Origin: an uncultured Candidatus Melainabacteria bacterium
GTDB taxonomy: Bacteria; Cyanobacteriota; Vampirovibrionia; Gastranaerophilales; Gastranaerophilaceae
Length of the DNA stretch: 9,764 bases
Direction: 5' to 3'
Assembly: GCA_934717895.1 (NCBI GenBank)
Contig: CAKUZO010000067.1
Coordinates: forward strand, 1 to 9,764
Shown here: positions 1-6,800 of the stretch, piece by piece
How the letters are laid out: each line of letters starts with the position of its first letter
Numbering within the stretch: the stretch's first letter is position 1
The notes under the pieces: generated by a model
Database searches by the model: none
Seen by the model: only the letters and a program-made list of their open reading frames with translations
What the model was told of the DNA's origin: nothing
Made by a program: the position numbers and the translations under genes

Positions 1-2090
1 GTTAAATCGTCTGATGCACCGACACGTGTGAAAATCTTGTCGATAACCCCGATTTTTGCATAATCTGCCGGAACCCAAGAGCCAATCTGTGCCAAAATAG
101 CAATTAAGGCGTTTTGGCGCATATACGTGGATTTCCCTGCCATATTCGGACCTGTTAAAATCATAAATTGAGTTGCATCAAGCGAATTACATTTCAATTC
201 CAAATCGTTCGGGACGTATTCCCCGAGTGGCAAAATTTTCTCTAAAACAGGGTGGCGACCATTTTTGACGATAAAATCATCGGACTCATCAATTATTGGT
301 TTGCAGAAATTATTCTCCGACGCAACGTCCGCAAGAGAAGTGAAAACGTCACATTCTGCAATACATTCCGCTATCTCTCTGATTTTTGAAACAAATTCTT
401 TTGAATATTCTCTAAAATCGCAAAAAAGCTTATATTCAAGCTCTGTTGACTTGAATTTAGCCGAAAGTACGTCGTCCTCGTGCTTTTTCAATTCTTCCGT
501 AATAAATCTTTCGCCGTTTGTCAAAGTTTGTTTTCTGATGTAGCCTTCCGGAATTTGATTTAGATAAGAATTTGAAATTTCGATAAAGTAGCCAAAAACC
601 TTGTTAAATCCGATTTTTAGAGTCTTAATTCCGGTTCTTTCTTTTTCTTTTTCTTCAAATTCTTTAAGCCAATTTTCTCCACCGGTCAGCAAATCTCTGA
701 AATAGTCAAGTTCTCCCGAAACTCCTGATTTCAAAATTCCACCTTCTTTAATCAATGTCGGAGCATTTTCAGCAATCGTTTTGTCGATAAGTGCCGTATA
801 TTCAGCCATCTCATCTCGATATTGGCTGATTGAGGAGAGCGGATTATAGTCGAGTTCGCTTGTTGCATCAAGCAATTCCGGCAACATCATAAGTGATGAT
901 TTTAAACTCAAAAAATCTTTTGGATTAGCGGAACTGTTTGACATTCTTGTTGCCAAGCGTTGAATATCGTAGATTTTTTCGAGCAAATTCCCGATGTGTA
1001 ATCTTTCGTCAGTCTTTTCAACAAGCTCAGTAACGAAATTTTGGCGTTTTAAAATGTCTTCAACCCTTTTTAGTGGCTGGCAAATCCAGTTTTTCAAAAG
1101 TCGAGCACCCATATTTGTCTTTGTTTTGTCGATAGCCCAAAGCAAAGAGCCAAATTTGTTTTTGTCACGAAGAGTTTCTGTAAGTTCAAGATTTTTTCTT
1201 GTACTTCCGTCCAAAATCATATATTCTGAAAGTTCGTAAGGCTCAATTCTGTCAAATTTTGGGACATTTTCTTTCATATTTTCCCAAATATACGCAAGCA
1301 AAGCGCCAGCTGCTCTAAATCCGATTTTGTACCTGTCGTAGCCGAAGGATTCAAGGCTGTTTGCCTGAAAAACGGCTTTCAAGTTGTTTTCTGCAAAGGT
1401 TGCGTCAAAAACAGATGACGGAATTTTTGAACAATTATAAACTTTTGTGATTTCTTCCGGCAAGTCGATTTTTTCATCAGGCACAATTTGAAACGGCATG
1501 ATTTTTTGTTTAACAGACGGCCCAACAACTTCTGCCGGTGCAATTCTTGTAAGTTCTTCTAAAACCAACTCGAATGGCGCTTGCGTAACTTTAAACTCGC
1601 CCGTTGAAATATCAGCGTAAGAAAATCCCCAAGTGCCACTTTTTTCTTCTTTAAAAAGTGCGCAGATGTAGTTGTTGGAATTTTGTTGTAAAAAGTCGCT
1701 TTCGGTCAAAGTTCCTGATGTAATAATACGTGTAACTCCACGTTTTACAAGTCCTTTGGCAAATTTCGGATCTTCCAACTGATCGCAGATAATAACCTTA
1801 TAATTTTTCTGAACAAGTTTTTCAATGTAGTTGTTGACAGCTTTTGCGGGAATTCCGGCAAGCGGAATTCTGCCAAATTTGCCTTGTTCACGCCCTGTTA
1901 GCGTAAGTTCAAGCTCTTTTGACATAATAACAGCATCTTCAAAAAATGTTTCATAAAAATCACCAAGTCTGTAAAGTAAGATTTTATCAGGATTTTGGTG
2001 TTTAATTTTCAAATATTCCTGCATCGCAGGTGTAAGATCCTCGACCTTAATGTCCGCTGTGTTTATAAGATTGATTTCTGCTTTTTTCAT
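1..2090 (-). CDS. mutS: DNA mismatch repair protein MutS (C-terminus cut by window edge)
   Basis: MutS recognises mispaired bases and small loops and starts methyl-independent or methyl-directed mismatch repair with MutL. The reading frame is open through all 696 codons present, with no stop or frameshift. The mismatch-recognition motif GDFYETFF is at residues 43-50, with F45 and E47 as the mismatch-contacting pair. A domain II segment reading WGFSYADISTGEF follows near residues 150-170, then the pre-ATPase GRHPVLE, and the Walker A loop GPNMAGKST at 647-655. The window ends just after FTRVGASDDL, so Walker B, the signature region and the C-terminal dimerisation part (roughly 180 residues) are missing here. 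Homology starts around residue 20 (TPAMQEYLKIK), so ATG codon 23 is an alternative start. No ribosome binding site is visible before the first ATG. It is divergent from the gene at 2128. Identity is very secure. Confidence 0.97.
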   Translation of the reverse strand, partial: MKKAEINLINTADIKVEDLTPAMQEYLKIKHQNPDKILLYRLGDFYETFFEDAVIMSKELELTLTGREQGKFGRIPLAGIPAKAVNNYIEKLVQKNYKVIICDQLEDPKFAKGLVKRGVTRIITSGTLTESDFLQQNSNNYICALFKEEKSGTWGFSYADISTGEFKVTQAPFELVLEELTRIAPAEVVGPSVKQKIMPFQIVPDEKIDLPEEITKVYNCSKIPSSVFDATFAENNLKAVFQANSLESFGYDRYKIGFRAAGALLAYIWENMKENVPKFDRIEPYELSEYMILDGSTRKNLELTETLRDKNKFGSLLWAIDKTKTNMGARLLKNWICQPLKRVEDILKRQNFVTELVEKTDERLHIGNLLEKIYDIQRLATRMSNSSANPKDFLSLKSSLMMLPELLDATSELDYNPLSSISQYRDEMAEYTALIDKTIAENAPTLIKEGGILKSGVSGELDYFRDLLTGGENWLKEFEEKEKERTGIKTLKIGFNKVFGYFIEISNSYLNQIPEGYIRKQTLTNGERFITEELKKHEDDVLSAKFKSTELEYKLFCDFREYSKEFVSKIREIAECIAECDVFTSLADVASENNFCKPIIDESDDFIVKNGRHPVLEKILPLGEYVPNDLELKCNSLDATQFMILTGPNMAGKSTYMRQNALIAILAQIGSWVPADYAKIGVIDKIFTRVGASDDL

Positions 2091-2099
2091 AGTTATAAT
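2071..2099 (+). promoter_or_regulatory. Predicted promoter of the 199-residue membrane protein gene
   Basis: TTGATT (2071-2076, inside the first codons of mutS) is separated by exactly 17 bp from TATAAT (2094-2099). A start near 2106 leaves room for the ribosome binding site AAGGA at 2116-2120, seven bases before the ATG at 2128. A second TATAAT at 2105-2110 has no good -35 partner. The -10 box shares two bases with the opposing mutS -10 box. Confidence 0.5.
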
Positions 2100-2126
2100 A
2101 ATAGTATAATATAATAAGGATTTCAA
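2098..2126 (-). promoter_or_regulatory. Predicted mutS promoter, possibly leaderless
   Basis: On the minus strand TTGAAA (2126-2121) is followed after 17 bp by TATTAT (2103-2098). Only seven bases separate the -10 box from the mutS ATG at 2090, so transcription would begin at or within a base or two of the start codon. This fits the absence of a Shine-Dalgarno sequence. It overlaps the opposing promoter at 2071-2099. Confidence 0.5.
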
Positions 2127-2127
2127 C

Positions 2128-2727
2128 ATGGGTTGTTTAAAAAATTTTTTGAGAGCGATAATTATAACACTAGCAGTTGTCGGGTTTATGGCAATTGGCG
2201 GAAAAGACCTGATAGGTGGATATTTGCATGATATATTTAATCCATCAAAAGATGAGATGTTAGAAAAAGCCAAAAAAGTTGGCGATTTTTCGCATATTAA
2301 TGATGAATTTGAGCTTGAAAAAGCAACCGGAATTCTTGGCTATAACGCAGTTGTTGCAGAGCACAAGGCGTCAGGGCAAAAGATGTTTGTTGTTGATTCC
2401 GGAAACAAACAAATTTTGACGGCTGATGATATAAAATCTGACAATGTTGAAGAAAAACTTTACAAAGCTGTGAGCAAAATAAAATATCAAGCGATTTCTG
2501 TTGATGATTTGAAGGTTACAAAACACGGTACAATGCACTCTTATGGCAAAGAAGTTCCTTATGTGAAATTTGAAGCAAGGGTGAAAAAGCTTCCGATTGG
2601 TGATGTTGGCGGAATTGTTTCTGTTGCGGAAACAAAAGATGGTAAACCAAGATTATTGATTTCAGCAAACGAAAAAAATAAGTATTCGCAACTTATTTCT
2701 GATGAGTTCTTTAAAAAAGTAAAATAA
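2128..2727 (+). CDS. Membrane-anchored protein of unknown function, 199 residues
   Basis: I do not recognise this family. The protein starts MGCLKNFLR, then has a hydrophobic stretch at about residues 9-24, followed by a soluble, lysine-rich domain of about 170 residues. This looks like a single N-terminal anchor or uncleaved signal with the bulk outside the cytoplasm. Cys3 is too close to the N-terminus and lacks a preceding lipobox, so a lipoprotein is unlikely. The soluble part mixes predicted strands (NAVVAEHKASGQKMFVVDS, YVKFEARVKKLP, GGIVSVAETKDGKPRLLIS) with short helices and ends in a helical tail. There is no obvious catalytic motif. AAGGA seven bases upstream supports the start. It runs divergently from mutS and converges on the next gene, with 2 bp between stop codons. 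Real gene is likely from codon pattern and ribosome binding site; function unknown. Confidence 0.8.
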   Translation: MGCLKNFLRAIIITLAVVGFMAIGGKDLIGGYLHDIFNPSKDEMLEKAKKVGDFSHINDEFELEKATGILGYNAVVAEHKASGQKMFVVDSGNKQILTADDIKSDNVEEKLYKAVSKIKYQAISVDDLKVTKHGTMHSYGKEVPYVKFEARVKKLPIGDVGGIVSVAETKDGKPRLLISANEKNKYSQLISDEFFKKVK

Positions 2728-2729
2728 AT

Positions 2730-3050
2730 CTATTTTTTGAGCCCTTTTCTAATATTTTGAGCAGCTTTCAGGTAGTTGGCTTTTGCAATACTGTCGTTTC
2801 TCAAAGATTCTTTTACTGCTTGAACTGCTTTGTGCCATTCAATAGAATTTGCGTTTACACTCATCATTTTGTTGAATTTTTCAGGTGCGTGATTTCGCAT
2901 AAATTCTTTTTGTTCAATCAACTCTTTCTCAGTACTTGATAAATGTGGCTGCAATCTGTGTAATCCTACAAGTGCAGCTGTTCCGAGGGTCGCAGCAGAT
3001 GCTAATCTTATAACTCTTATTTTTGTTGAGTGGGGTAAAATTTTTATCAT
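2730..3050 (-). CDS. Small basic protein with N-terminal hydrophobic segment, unknown function
   Basis: A 106-residue protein that I cannot assign. Residues 1-15 are basic (KILPHSTKIRVIR), residues 16-30 are small and hydrophobic (LASAATLGTAALVGL), and the rest is charged and probably helical, ending KAAQNIRKGLKK. This layout fits a membrane anchor or export signal followed by a short helical domain. No Shine-Dalgarno sequence stands out before the ATG, so the start is less secure than for its neighbours. It lies 81 bp downstream of prs on the same strand and could be read from the prs transcript. An 18-bp perfect palindrome at 3081-3098 sits in that gap. Its stop codon is 2 bp from the stop of the convergent gene. 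Probably real, because the long frame shows a sensible anchor plus helix, but this is not certain. Confidence 0.62.
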   Translation of the reverse strand: MIKILPHSTKIRVIRLASAATLGTAALVGLHRLQPHLSSTEKELIEQKEFMRNHAPEKFNKMMSVNANSIEWHKAVQAVKESLRNDSIAKANYLKAAQNIRKGLKK

Positions 3051-3080
3051 ATTTTTATTACAAAATCACCGAAAATTTCT

Positions 3081-3098
3081 ATTATTTGTACAAATAAT
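3081..3098. promoter_or_regulatory. 18-bp perfect palindrome, candidate operator
   Basis: ATTATTTGTACAAATAAT reads identically on both strands. It lies between the prs stop (3132) and the small gene start (3050). It has no spacer and no following T-run, which makes a protein-binding dyad more natural than a terminator. Its TTGTAC/GTACAA core also appears three times in the lpxA promoter region. Function is inferred only from symmetry. Confidence 0.4.
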
Positions 3099-3131
3099 TT
3101 TATAATTAATAGCGATTTTTATCTTTCTAAG

Positions 3132-4145
3132 TTACTGAACTTGCATTTCTTTTTCAAATCCAAACAACGAACTTACAGATTCATCATCGTGAATTCTTGC
3201 AATTGCAGTTCCCAATAGCGGAGCAACAGAAAGCTGTTTAATTTTTGCAGGCATTTTGTCCATATCCAAAGGAATTGTATTTGTTACGATACACTCTTTG
3301 ATAGGTGCATTTGTTAATCTTTCAATTGCCGGACCTGAGAAAACAGGGTGAACAGCACATACGTAAACCTCTTTTGCACCTTCGCGTTTCAAAAGTTTAG
3401 CTGCTTCACAAATCGTTCCTGCCGTATCAATGATGTCGTCAAACATTACACAAATTTTGTCTTTAACATCGCCAATTACGTGAGATGCGATAGCTTCATT
3501 GTGTTTGTCACGACGTTTATCAATAATTGCAAGAGAGCAACCGATTGATTTTGCAAAGTGTCTTGTTCTTTGAACTCCACCTGTATCAGGGCTAACTGCA
3601 ACCATATCGTCTGGATTCATTTTTAAACTTTTAATGTAATTTGTTAAAATTGAAGTTGCAAAAACGTGATCAACTAAGATGTTGAAAAATCCTTGAATTT
3701 GGCCTGTGTGTAAATCCATTGCAAGAATTCTGTCAGCACCTGCTGTTGTTAACAAGTCTGCAACAAGTTTAGCTGTAATAGCTTCTCTGCCTGATGTTTT
3801 TCTATCTTGTCTTGCGTAGCCGTAATAAGGAATTACGGCAGTGATTGTTTTTGCACTTGCACGTTTGAAGGCGTCAATAATAATCAACAATTCCATCAAA
3901 TTTTCGTTTACAGGATTGCACAATGGTTGGATAATGAAAACATCATCACCTCTAACACTTTCCTTAACTTGAACATAAATTTCGCCATCAGCAAAATTTT
4001 TGACAACCATTGGACCAATTGATGTTCCAAGATAATCAGCTATTTCCTGAGCAAGTTTTGTATTTGAACGCCCCGCAAAAAGTTTAATATCGTGAGTCGG
4101 GTTAATTGTACGTTCTAACTGCTGGAAAGTCATTTCTGCAACCAT
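3132..4145 (-). CDS. prs: Ribose-phosphate pyrophosphokinase (PRPP synthetase)
   Basis: Prs transfers pyrophosphate from ATP to ribose 5-phosphate, giving PRPP for purine, pyrimidine, histidine, tryptophan and NAD synthesis in the cytoplasm. The 337-residue product is slightly longer than the usual 310-320 because of an N-terminal extension of about 18 residues. Family motifs are complete: GPMVVKNFADGEIYVQV (44-60), the ATP-binding RQDRK (112-116), metal/ribose-binding DLHTGQIQGFF (144-154), the flexible catalytic loop DKRRDKH (209-215) and the PRPP-binding loop DDIIDTAGT (236-244). The GPMV and YVQVKESVRG wording resembles cyanobacterial Prs. AAAGGA at 4153-4158 is seven bases before the ATG, fixing the start. 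It lies 136 bp downstream of bioB on the same strand but has its own good promoter. Nothing is missing or broken. Confidence 0.97.
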   Translation of the reverse strand: MVAEMTFQQLERTINPTHDIKLFAGRSNTKLAQEIADYLGTSIGPMVVKNFADGEIYVQVKESVRGDDVFIIQPLCNPVNENLMELLIIIDAFKRASAKTITAVIPYYGYARQDRKTSGREAITAKLVADLLTTAGADRILAMDLHTGQIQGFFNILVDHVFATSILTNYIKSLKMNPDDMVAVSPDTGGVQRTRHFAKSIGCSLAIIDKRRDKHNEAIASHVIGDVKDKICVMFDDIIDTAGTICEAAKLLKREGAKEVYVCAVHPVFSGPAIERLTNAPIKECIVTNTIPLDMDKMPAKIKQLSVAPLLGTAIARIHDDESVSSLFGFEKEMQVQ

Positions 4146-4178
4146 TATGTATTCCTTTCAAATTCTTAATGCATGAAT

Positions 4179-4207
4179 ATTATAGTATTTTTGAGTCTTA
4201 ACCTCAA
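4179..4207 (-). promoter_or_regulatory. Predicted prs promoter
   Basis: On the minus strand TTGAGG (4207-4202), a 17-bp spacer and a perfect TATAAT (4184-4179) precede prs. The start would fall near 4172, giving a leader of about 27 bases containing the AAAGGA ribosome binding site. This suggests prs is transcribed independently of the upstream bioB gene. Confidence 0.6.
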
Positions 4208-4281
4208 TAATATTTTAAGTAATATTACCAAAACACGCACAAAAATTTTTTTGTTATTTATGCGCATTTTGATTATAAAAA

Positions 4282-5193
4282 TTATTTTTTTATAGTTTTA
4301 CCGAGTTCTTGCATTGTTTTGATGTCTTCTTCGGGAGCTTTCCCGATTGTTGTAAGATAATTCCCGACCATAATCCCTTCTACACAAGTGTTTAGGGCTT
4401 TTCTTTGGTTCTCTTCCGACAAGCGCATTCTTCCGCCACAAAAACGTAAAACAGAATTTGGGTTTGCAATTTTGAATACCGCCAAAGTTCTCAAAACATT
4501 TTCCTCGTCGATTTTGTCACCGTAATTTTCAAACGGAGTTTCAGGAATAGGCATCAAAATATTGATAGGAATTGAATTCGGTTGAATTTCTGCAAGTTCA
4601 AGTGCCATTTCAATTCTTTGTTCAACACTTTCCCCCATACCTAAAATCACGCCACAGCAAAGTTCCATACCATATTTCTTGATAAGTTTACAAGTGTTGT
4701 ATCTGTCACGCCAAGTGTGAGTCGTACAAATTTCCGGATAATATGATTCTGACGTGTTAATATTATGATGAAATCTCTTTAAACCAGCCTCTGCCAGTCT
4801 TTTAGCCTGTTCATCAGTCAAAATTCCGATTGATGCACAACTTCTAAGCCCTTCGATTTTGTTAATCTCTTCAATCATTTCCAACATCTTGTCAAAGTCG
4901 CTCTCATCAGGAGTTTTGCCGGAAGTTACAATTGCAAATCTTGAAACGTGATTTGATTTCGCTTCAAGTGCAACTTTTCGAACTTCTTCAACCTCAACAA
5001 GCGGGTATGACTCAATGTGGGTACAATAATGAGAACTTTGAGCGCAGTATTTGCAATCCTGAGAGCACTTTCCGTTTCTGGCATTAATCAGTGAACAAAA
5101 TTCCACTTCGTTTTTTATATATTGTGAAGAAATTTTCAAAAGTTCTTCCAAATCTAAATTATAAAGCCTTAAAAGTTCCTGTTTATCAATCAT
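4282..5193 (-). CDS. bioB: Biotin synthase with altered auxiliary-cluster ligands
   Basis: BioB is a radical SAM enzyme that inserts sulfur into dethiobiotin to make biotin. The 303-residue protein has the radical SAM motif CSQDCKYC (C43, C47, C50) followed by AQSSHY, then the conserved HHNINTS (142-148), THTWRDRYNT and PINILMPIPETP. Compared with E. coli from memory, the C128 ligand is present as C119 (SCASIG), C188 as C179 (ELCCG) and R260 as R250 (LRFCGGR). The C97 ligand is replaced by A87 (SRFAIVTSG), and the serine two residues after R260 is C252. Additional cysteines C33 and C57 flank the radical SAM motif. This pattern suggests the anaerobe-type BioB with a different auxiliary cluster. 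AGAGGAA at 5199-5205 supports the start. No other bio gene is nearby, so the dethiobiotin source cannot be judged here. Confidence 0.95.
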   Translation of the reverse strand: MIDKQELLRLYNLDLEELLKISSQYIKNEVEFCSLINARNGKCSQDCKYCAQSSHYCTHIESYPLVEVEEVRKVALEAKSNHVSRFAIVTSGKTPDESDFDKMLEMIEEINKIEGLRSCASIGILTDEQAKRLAEAGLKRFHHNINTSESYYPEICTTHTWRDRYNTCKLIKKYGMELCCGVILGMGESVEQRIEMALELAEIQPNSIPINILMPIPETPFENYGDKIDEENVLRTLAVFKIANPNSVLRFCGGRMRLSEENQRKALNTCVEGIMVGNYLTTIGKAPEEDIKTMQELGKTIKK

Positions 5194-5226
5194 TTTAATT
5201 CCTCTAAAAAATATTTTCAGCGTTTA

Positions 5227-5255
5227 ATTATAAAACCATAATTGACTAATGTCAA
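5227..5255 (-). promoter_or_regulatory. Consensus bioB promoter
   Basis: On the minus strand a perfect TTGACA (5255-5250) is followed after exactly 17 bp by a perfect TATAAT (5232-5227). The start would be near 5220, leaving a leader of about 27 bases with the ribosome binding site AGAGGAA. No BirA-type TTGTAAAC...GTTTACAA operator is visible. Its -35 box interlocks with that of the divergent promoter at 5242-5270. Confidence 0.75.
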
Positions 5256-5270
5256 ATCCTATGCTAAAAT
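5242..5270 (+). promoter_or_regulatory. Extended -10 promoter of the zinc-ribbon/PH-domain gene
   Basis: TTGACT (5242-5247), a 17-bp spacer and TAAAAT (5265-5270) preceded by TGC form an extended -10 promoter. The ribosome binding site AAAGGAG is at 5279-5285, six bases before the ATG at 5292, so the predicted leader is only about 15 bases. The two opposing -35 boxes together form the dyad TTGACTAATGTCAA at 5242-5255. Confidence 0.7.
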
Positions 5271-5291
5271 CAGGGCACAAAGGAGTAAAAC

Positions 5292-5996
5292 ATGTTTTGT
5301 CCAAATTGTGGAAAACCCGTAAAAGAAAACGATAATTTTTGCAGATATTGCGGTTCAAGTTTAAATTTTGAGCCAAAGCAAGAAAACAATGAACCAAGTC
5401 AAACAGTAAACAATACTGCAAGTTATATTGAAGATTACAGGCAACCTCAACAAGCTAATCGGGAAGAATTTGTGGTTCATCATTACGATCAGCCACAGGA
5501 AGTTATGACGGCAGAAAAAAAGGCAGAAGAAAAACTTCCTTATGCAGATGGAGAAGAATTTGTTCTTTATGATATCAAAAAGCACGTTATGGCTTTGTTC
5601 TGGCCTATTTGTTTAACTCCTGTGTTTTTTATTTATTTTTGGTGTATTTTTTTAAATACACACAGTTTTTTAAGTTGGATTATTGTATTTTTGTTACTTA
5701 TACCGATTATTTATCCGATTTTAAGATTTAATTCGGACAAAATCGTTGTAACAACAAAATTTGCACATATAAAAATGGGCATTCTTAACCCTGTTGAAAT
5801 AGATGTTCCGCTAACAAAAATTAACATGTTAGATTTATCGCAAACAACAATGGGCAGAATTTTAGATTATGGAACAGTTTCGTTTGTTTATGAAGGCGAA
5901 AGCTATGAATACGGCTACATAAAAGACCCTGGTGAACTTCAATACTTAATCGACGACCCTGCAAGATATATCAGAGAAGTTTTGGAAGAAGAGTAG
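5292..5996 (+). CDS. Zinc-ribbon membrane protein with bacterial PH domain
   Basis: The 234-residue protein begins with a zinc ribbon of the form CPNCG...CRYCG (C3, C6, C17, C20), with little ahead of the first cysteine. A polar, glutamine- and glutamate-rich linker (about 25-95) leads to two hydrophobic helices at about 99-121 and 126-144 joined by a short loop (NTHSF). The rest, from about 146 to 225 (DKIVVTTKFAHIKMGILNPVEIDVPLTKINMLDLSQ), matches the bacterial PH domain type found in YdbS/YdbT-like membrane proteins (bPH_2). It is expected to sit in the inner membrane with ribbon and PH domain both cytoplasmic. Substrate and partner are unknown. A strong ribosome binding site fixes the start. 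It is divergent from bioB, and its stop is 23 bp from the end of the convergent gene. Family architecture is secure, function is not. Confidence 0.85.
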   Translation: MFCPNCGKPVKENDNFCRYCGSSLNFEPKQENNEPSQTVNNTASYIEDYRQPQQANREEFVVHHYDQPQEVMTAEKKAEEKLPYADGEEFVLYDIKKHVMALFWPICLTPVFFIYFWCIFLNTHSFLSWIIVFLLLIPIIYPILRFNSDKIVVTTKFAHIKMGILNPVEIDVPLTKINMLDLSQTTMGRILDYGTVSFVYEGESYEYGYIKDPGELQYLIDDPARYIREVLEEE

Positions 5997-6019
5997 GCAA
6001 CAAAATAATTGTGTAAAAT

Positions 6020-6667
6020 CTAATCGTTAATGATATTGTCAAATCTCATTTTCTTTTGATACAAGCTATCAAGAAGGGTTGAAACATCTTCCTTTTTGCT
6101 GTGCATATTTTCAATATGGTTATTGATTTTTTCAATAGCTTTTATTTGAGCAGTATTTTCTGAAATTTCAGTTGAAATCTTATTTACAATGCTTGTGATT
6201 TTCCCTGTTTCAGGGTCAATTTCCTTAATTATACTAACAGTTTTCCCATCTCGTTTATAAATAAAAATCTTTATTATTTTACCTGTTGTAATATCATATT
6301 CTTGAACTGATGAAATTTTGTTTTCGTCCTTAACGCTAAAATTAATTGTGCGAAGTTTTTTGCCTGAAACCACATCATACTCATCAATAGACTTATACAA
6401 AACATAATTAATTGTTCTGAGTTTTGTTCCGGTTTCTCTATCGTATTCATCAATGGAGCGAACTTTTTTGTCGTTAAAATAATCAAAATGAGTCGTTTTT
6501 ACACGCATTCCGGTCAGAACATCAACTTCAATAATTTTGTCGATAGAAGTGCCATTTTTGCGATAAACAACCTCTTCCTTCGTTTGTGTCGTGTTTAAAA
6601 GTCTAAGATGAGAAGGGTTTGGTGTTTCTGTTGGAAATATTTCACTAAATGCATTTATAAATTTCAT
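6020..6667 (-). CDS. Tandem 'YDxxTG' repeat protein, unknown function
   Basis: The 215-residue protein has no signal peptide or membrane segment. Its middle (about 43-163) is five copies of a 22-27 residue unit with the core I-x-E-Y-D-x-x-T-G-K-x-[LI]-[RK]-[TI], followed by an often aromatic or charged turn. The Thr-Gly (once Ser-Gly) turns fall at residues 52-53, 79-80, 101-102, 128-129 and 154-155. Each unit looks like a beta hairpin, and the wording resembles the DUF2963-type repeats I associate with phytoplasma proteins; this is recall, not a search. Residues 165-215 are polar and helix-prone, perhaps a coiled coil (NTAQIKAIEKINNHIENMHS). AGGAG at 6674-6678, six bases upstream, supports the ATG. 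It is convergent with the PH-domain gene. Real gene with high likelihood; role unknown, possibly protein-protein contact. Confidence 0.83.
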   Translation of the reverse strand: MKFINAFSEIFPTETPNPSHLRLLNTTQTKEEVVYRKNGTSIDKIIEVDVLTGMRVKTTHFDYFNDKKVRSIDEYDRETGTKLRTINYVLYKSIDEYDVVSGKKLRTINFSVKDENKISSVQEYDITTGKIIKIFIYKRDGKTVSIIKEIDPETGKITSIVNKISTEISENTAQIKAIEKINNHIENMHSKKEDVSTLLDSLYQKKMRFDNIIND

Positions 6668-6684
6668 TCAACACTCCTAATTAT

Positions 6685-6713
6685 ATAATACATGAAAATA
6701 TTATTTTTTCCAA
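6685..6713 (-). promoter_or_regulatory. Weak candidate promoter for the repeat-protein gene
   Basis: On the minus strand TTGGAA (6713-6708), 17 bp, then TATTAT (6690-6685). The implied start near 6678 would leave only about ten leader bases, overlapping the ribosome binding site, so the real start may lie elsewhere. Confidence 0.3.
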
Positions 6714-6800
6714 TTTCCGTAAAATATTATACGTAATTATGTATAGTAAAATATTCCCTGACAGGCTAAAATGTAGGATAAATCCAGTGATGGTTTTTAA

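Noticed and set aside
265..1239. Plus-strand open frames of 92 and 81 codons inside mutS
   Set aside because: They are antisense to a complete, recognisable MutS frame, have no good ribosome sites and resemble no family.
1..2090. Possible broken mutS, since it lacks the C-terminal part
   Set aside because: I followed the frame to the window edge without a stop or frameshift; the truncation is only the window boundary.
5194..5291. Biotin repressor (BirA) operator or riboswitch before bioB
   Set aside because: No TTGTAAAC/GTTTACAA pair is present, and the roughly 27-base leader is too short for a riboswitch.
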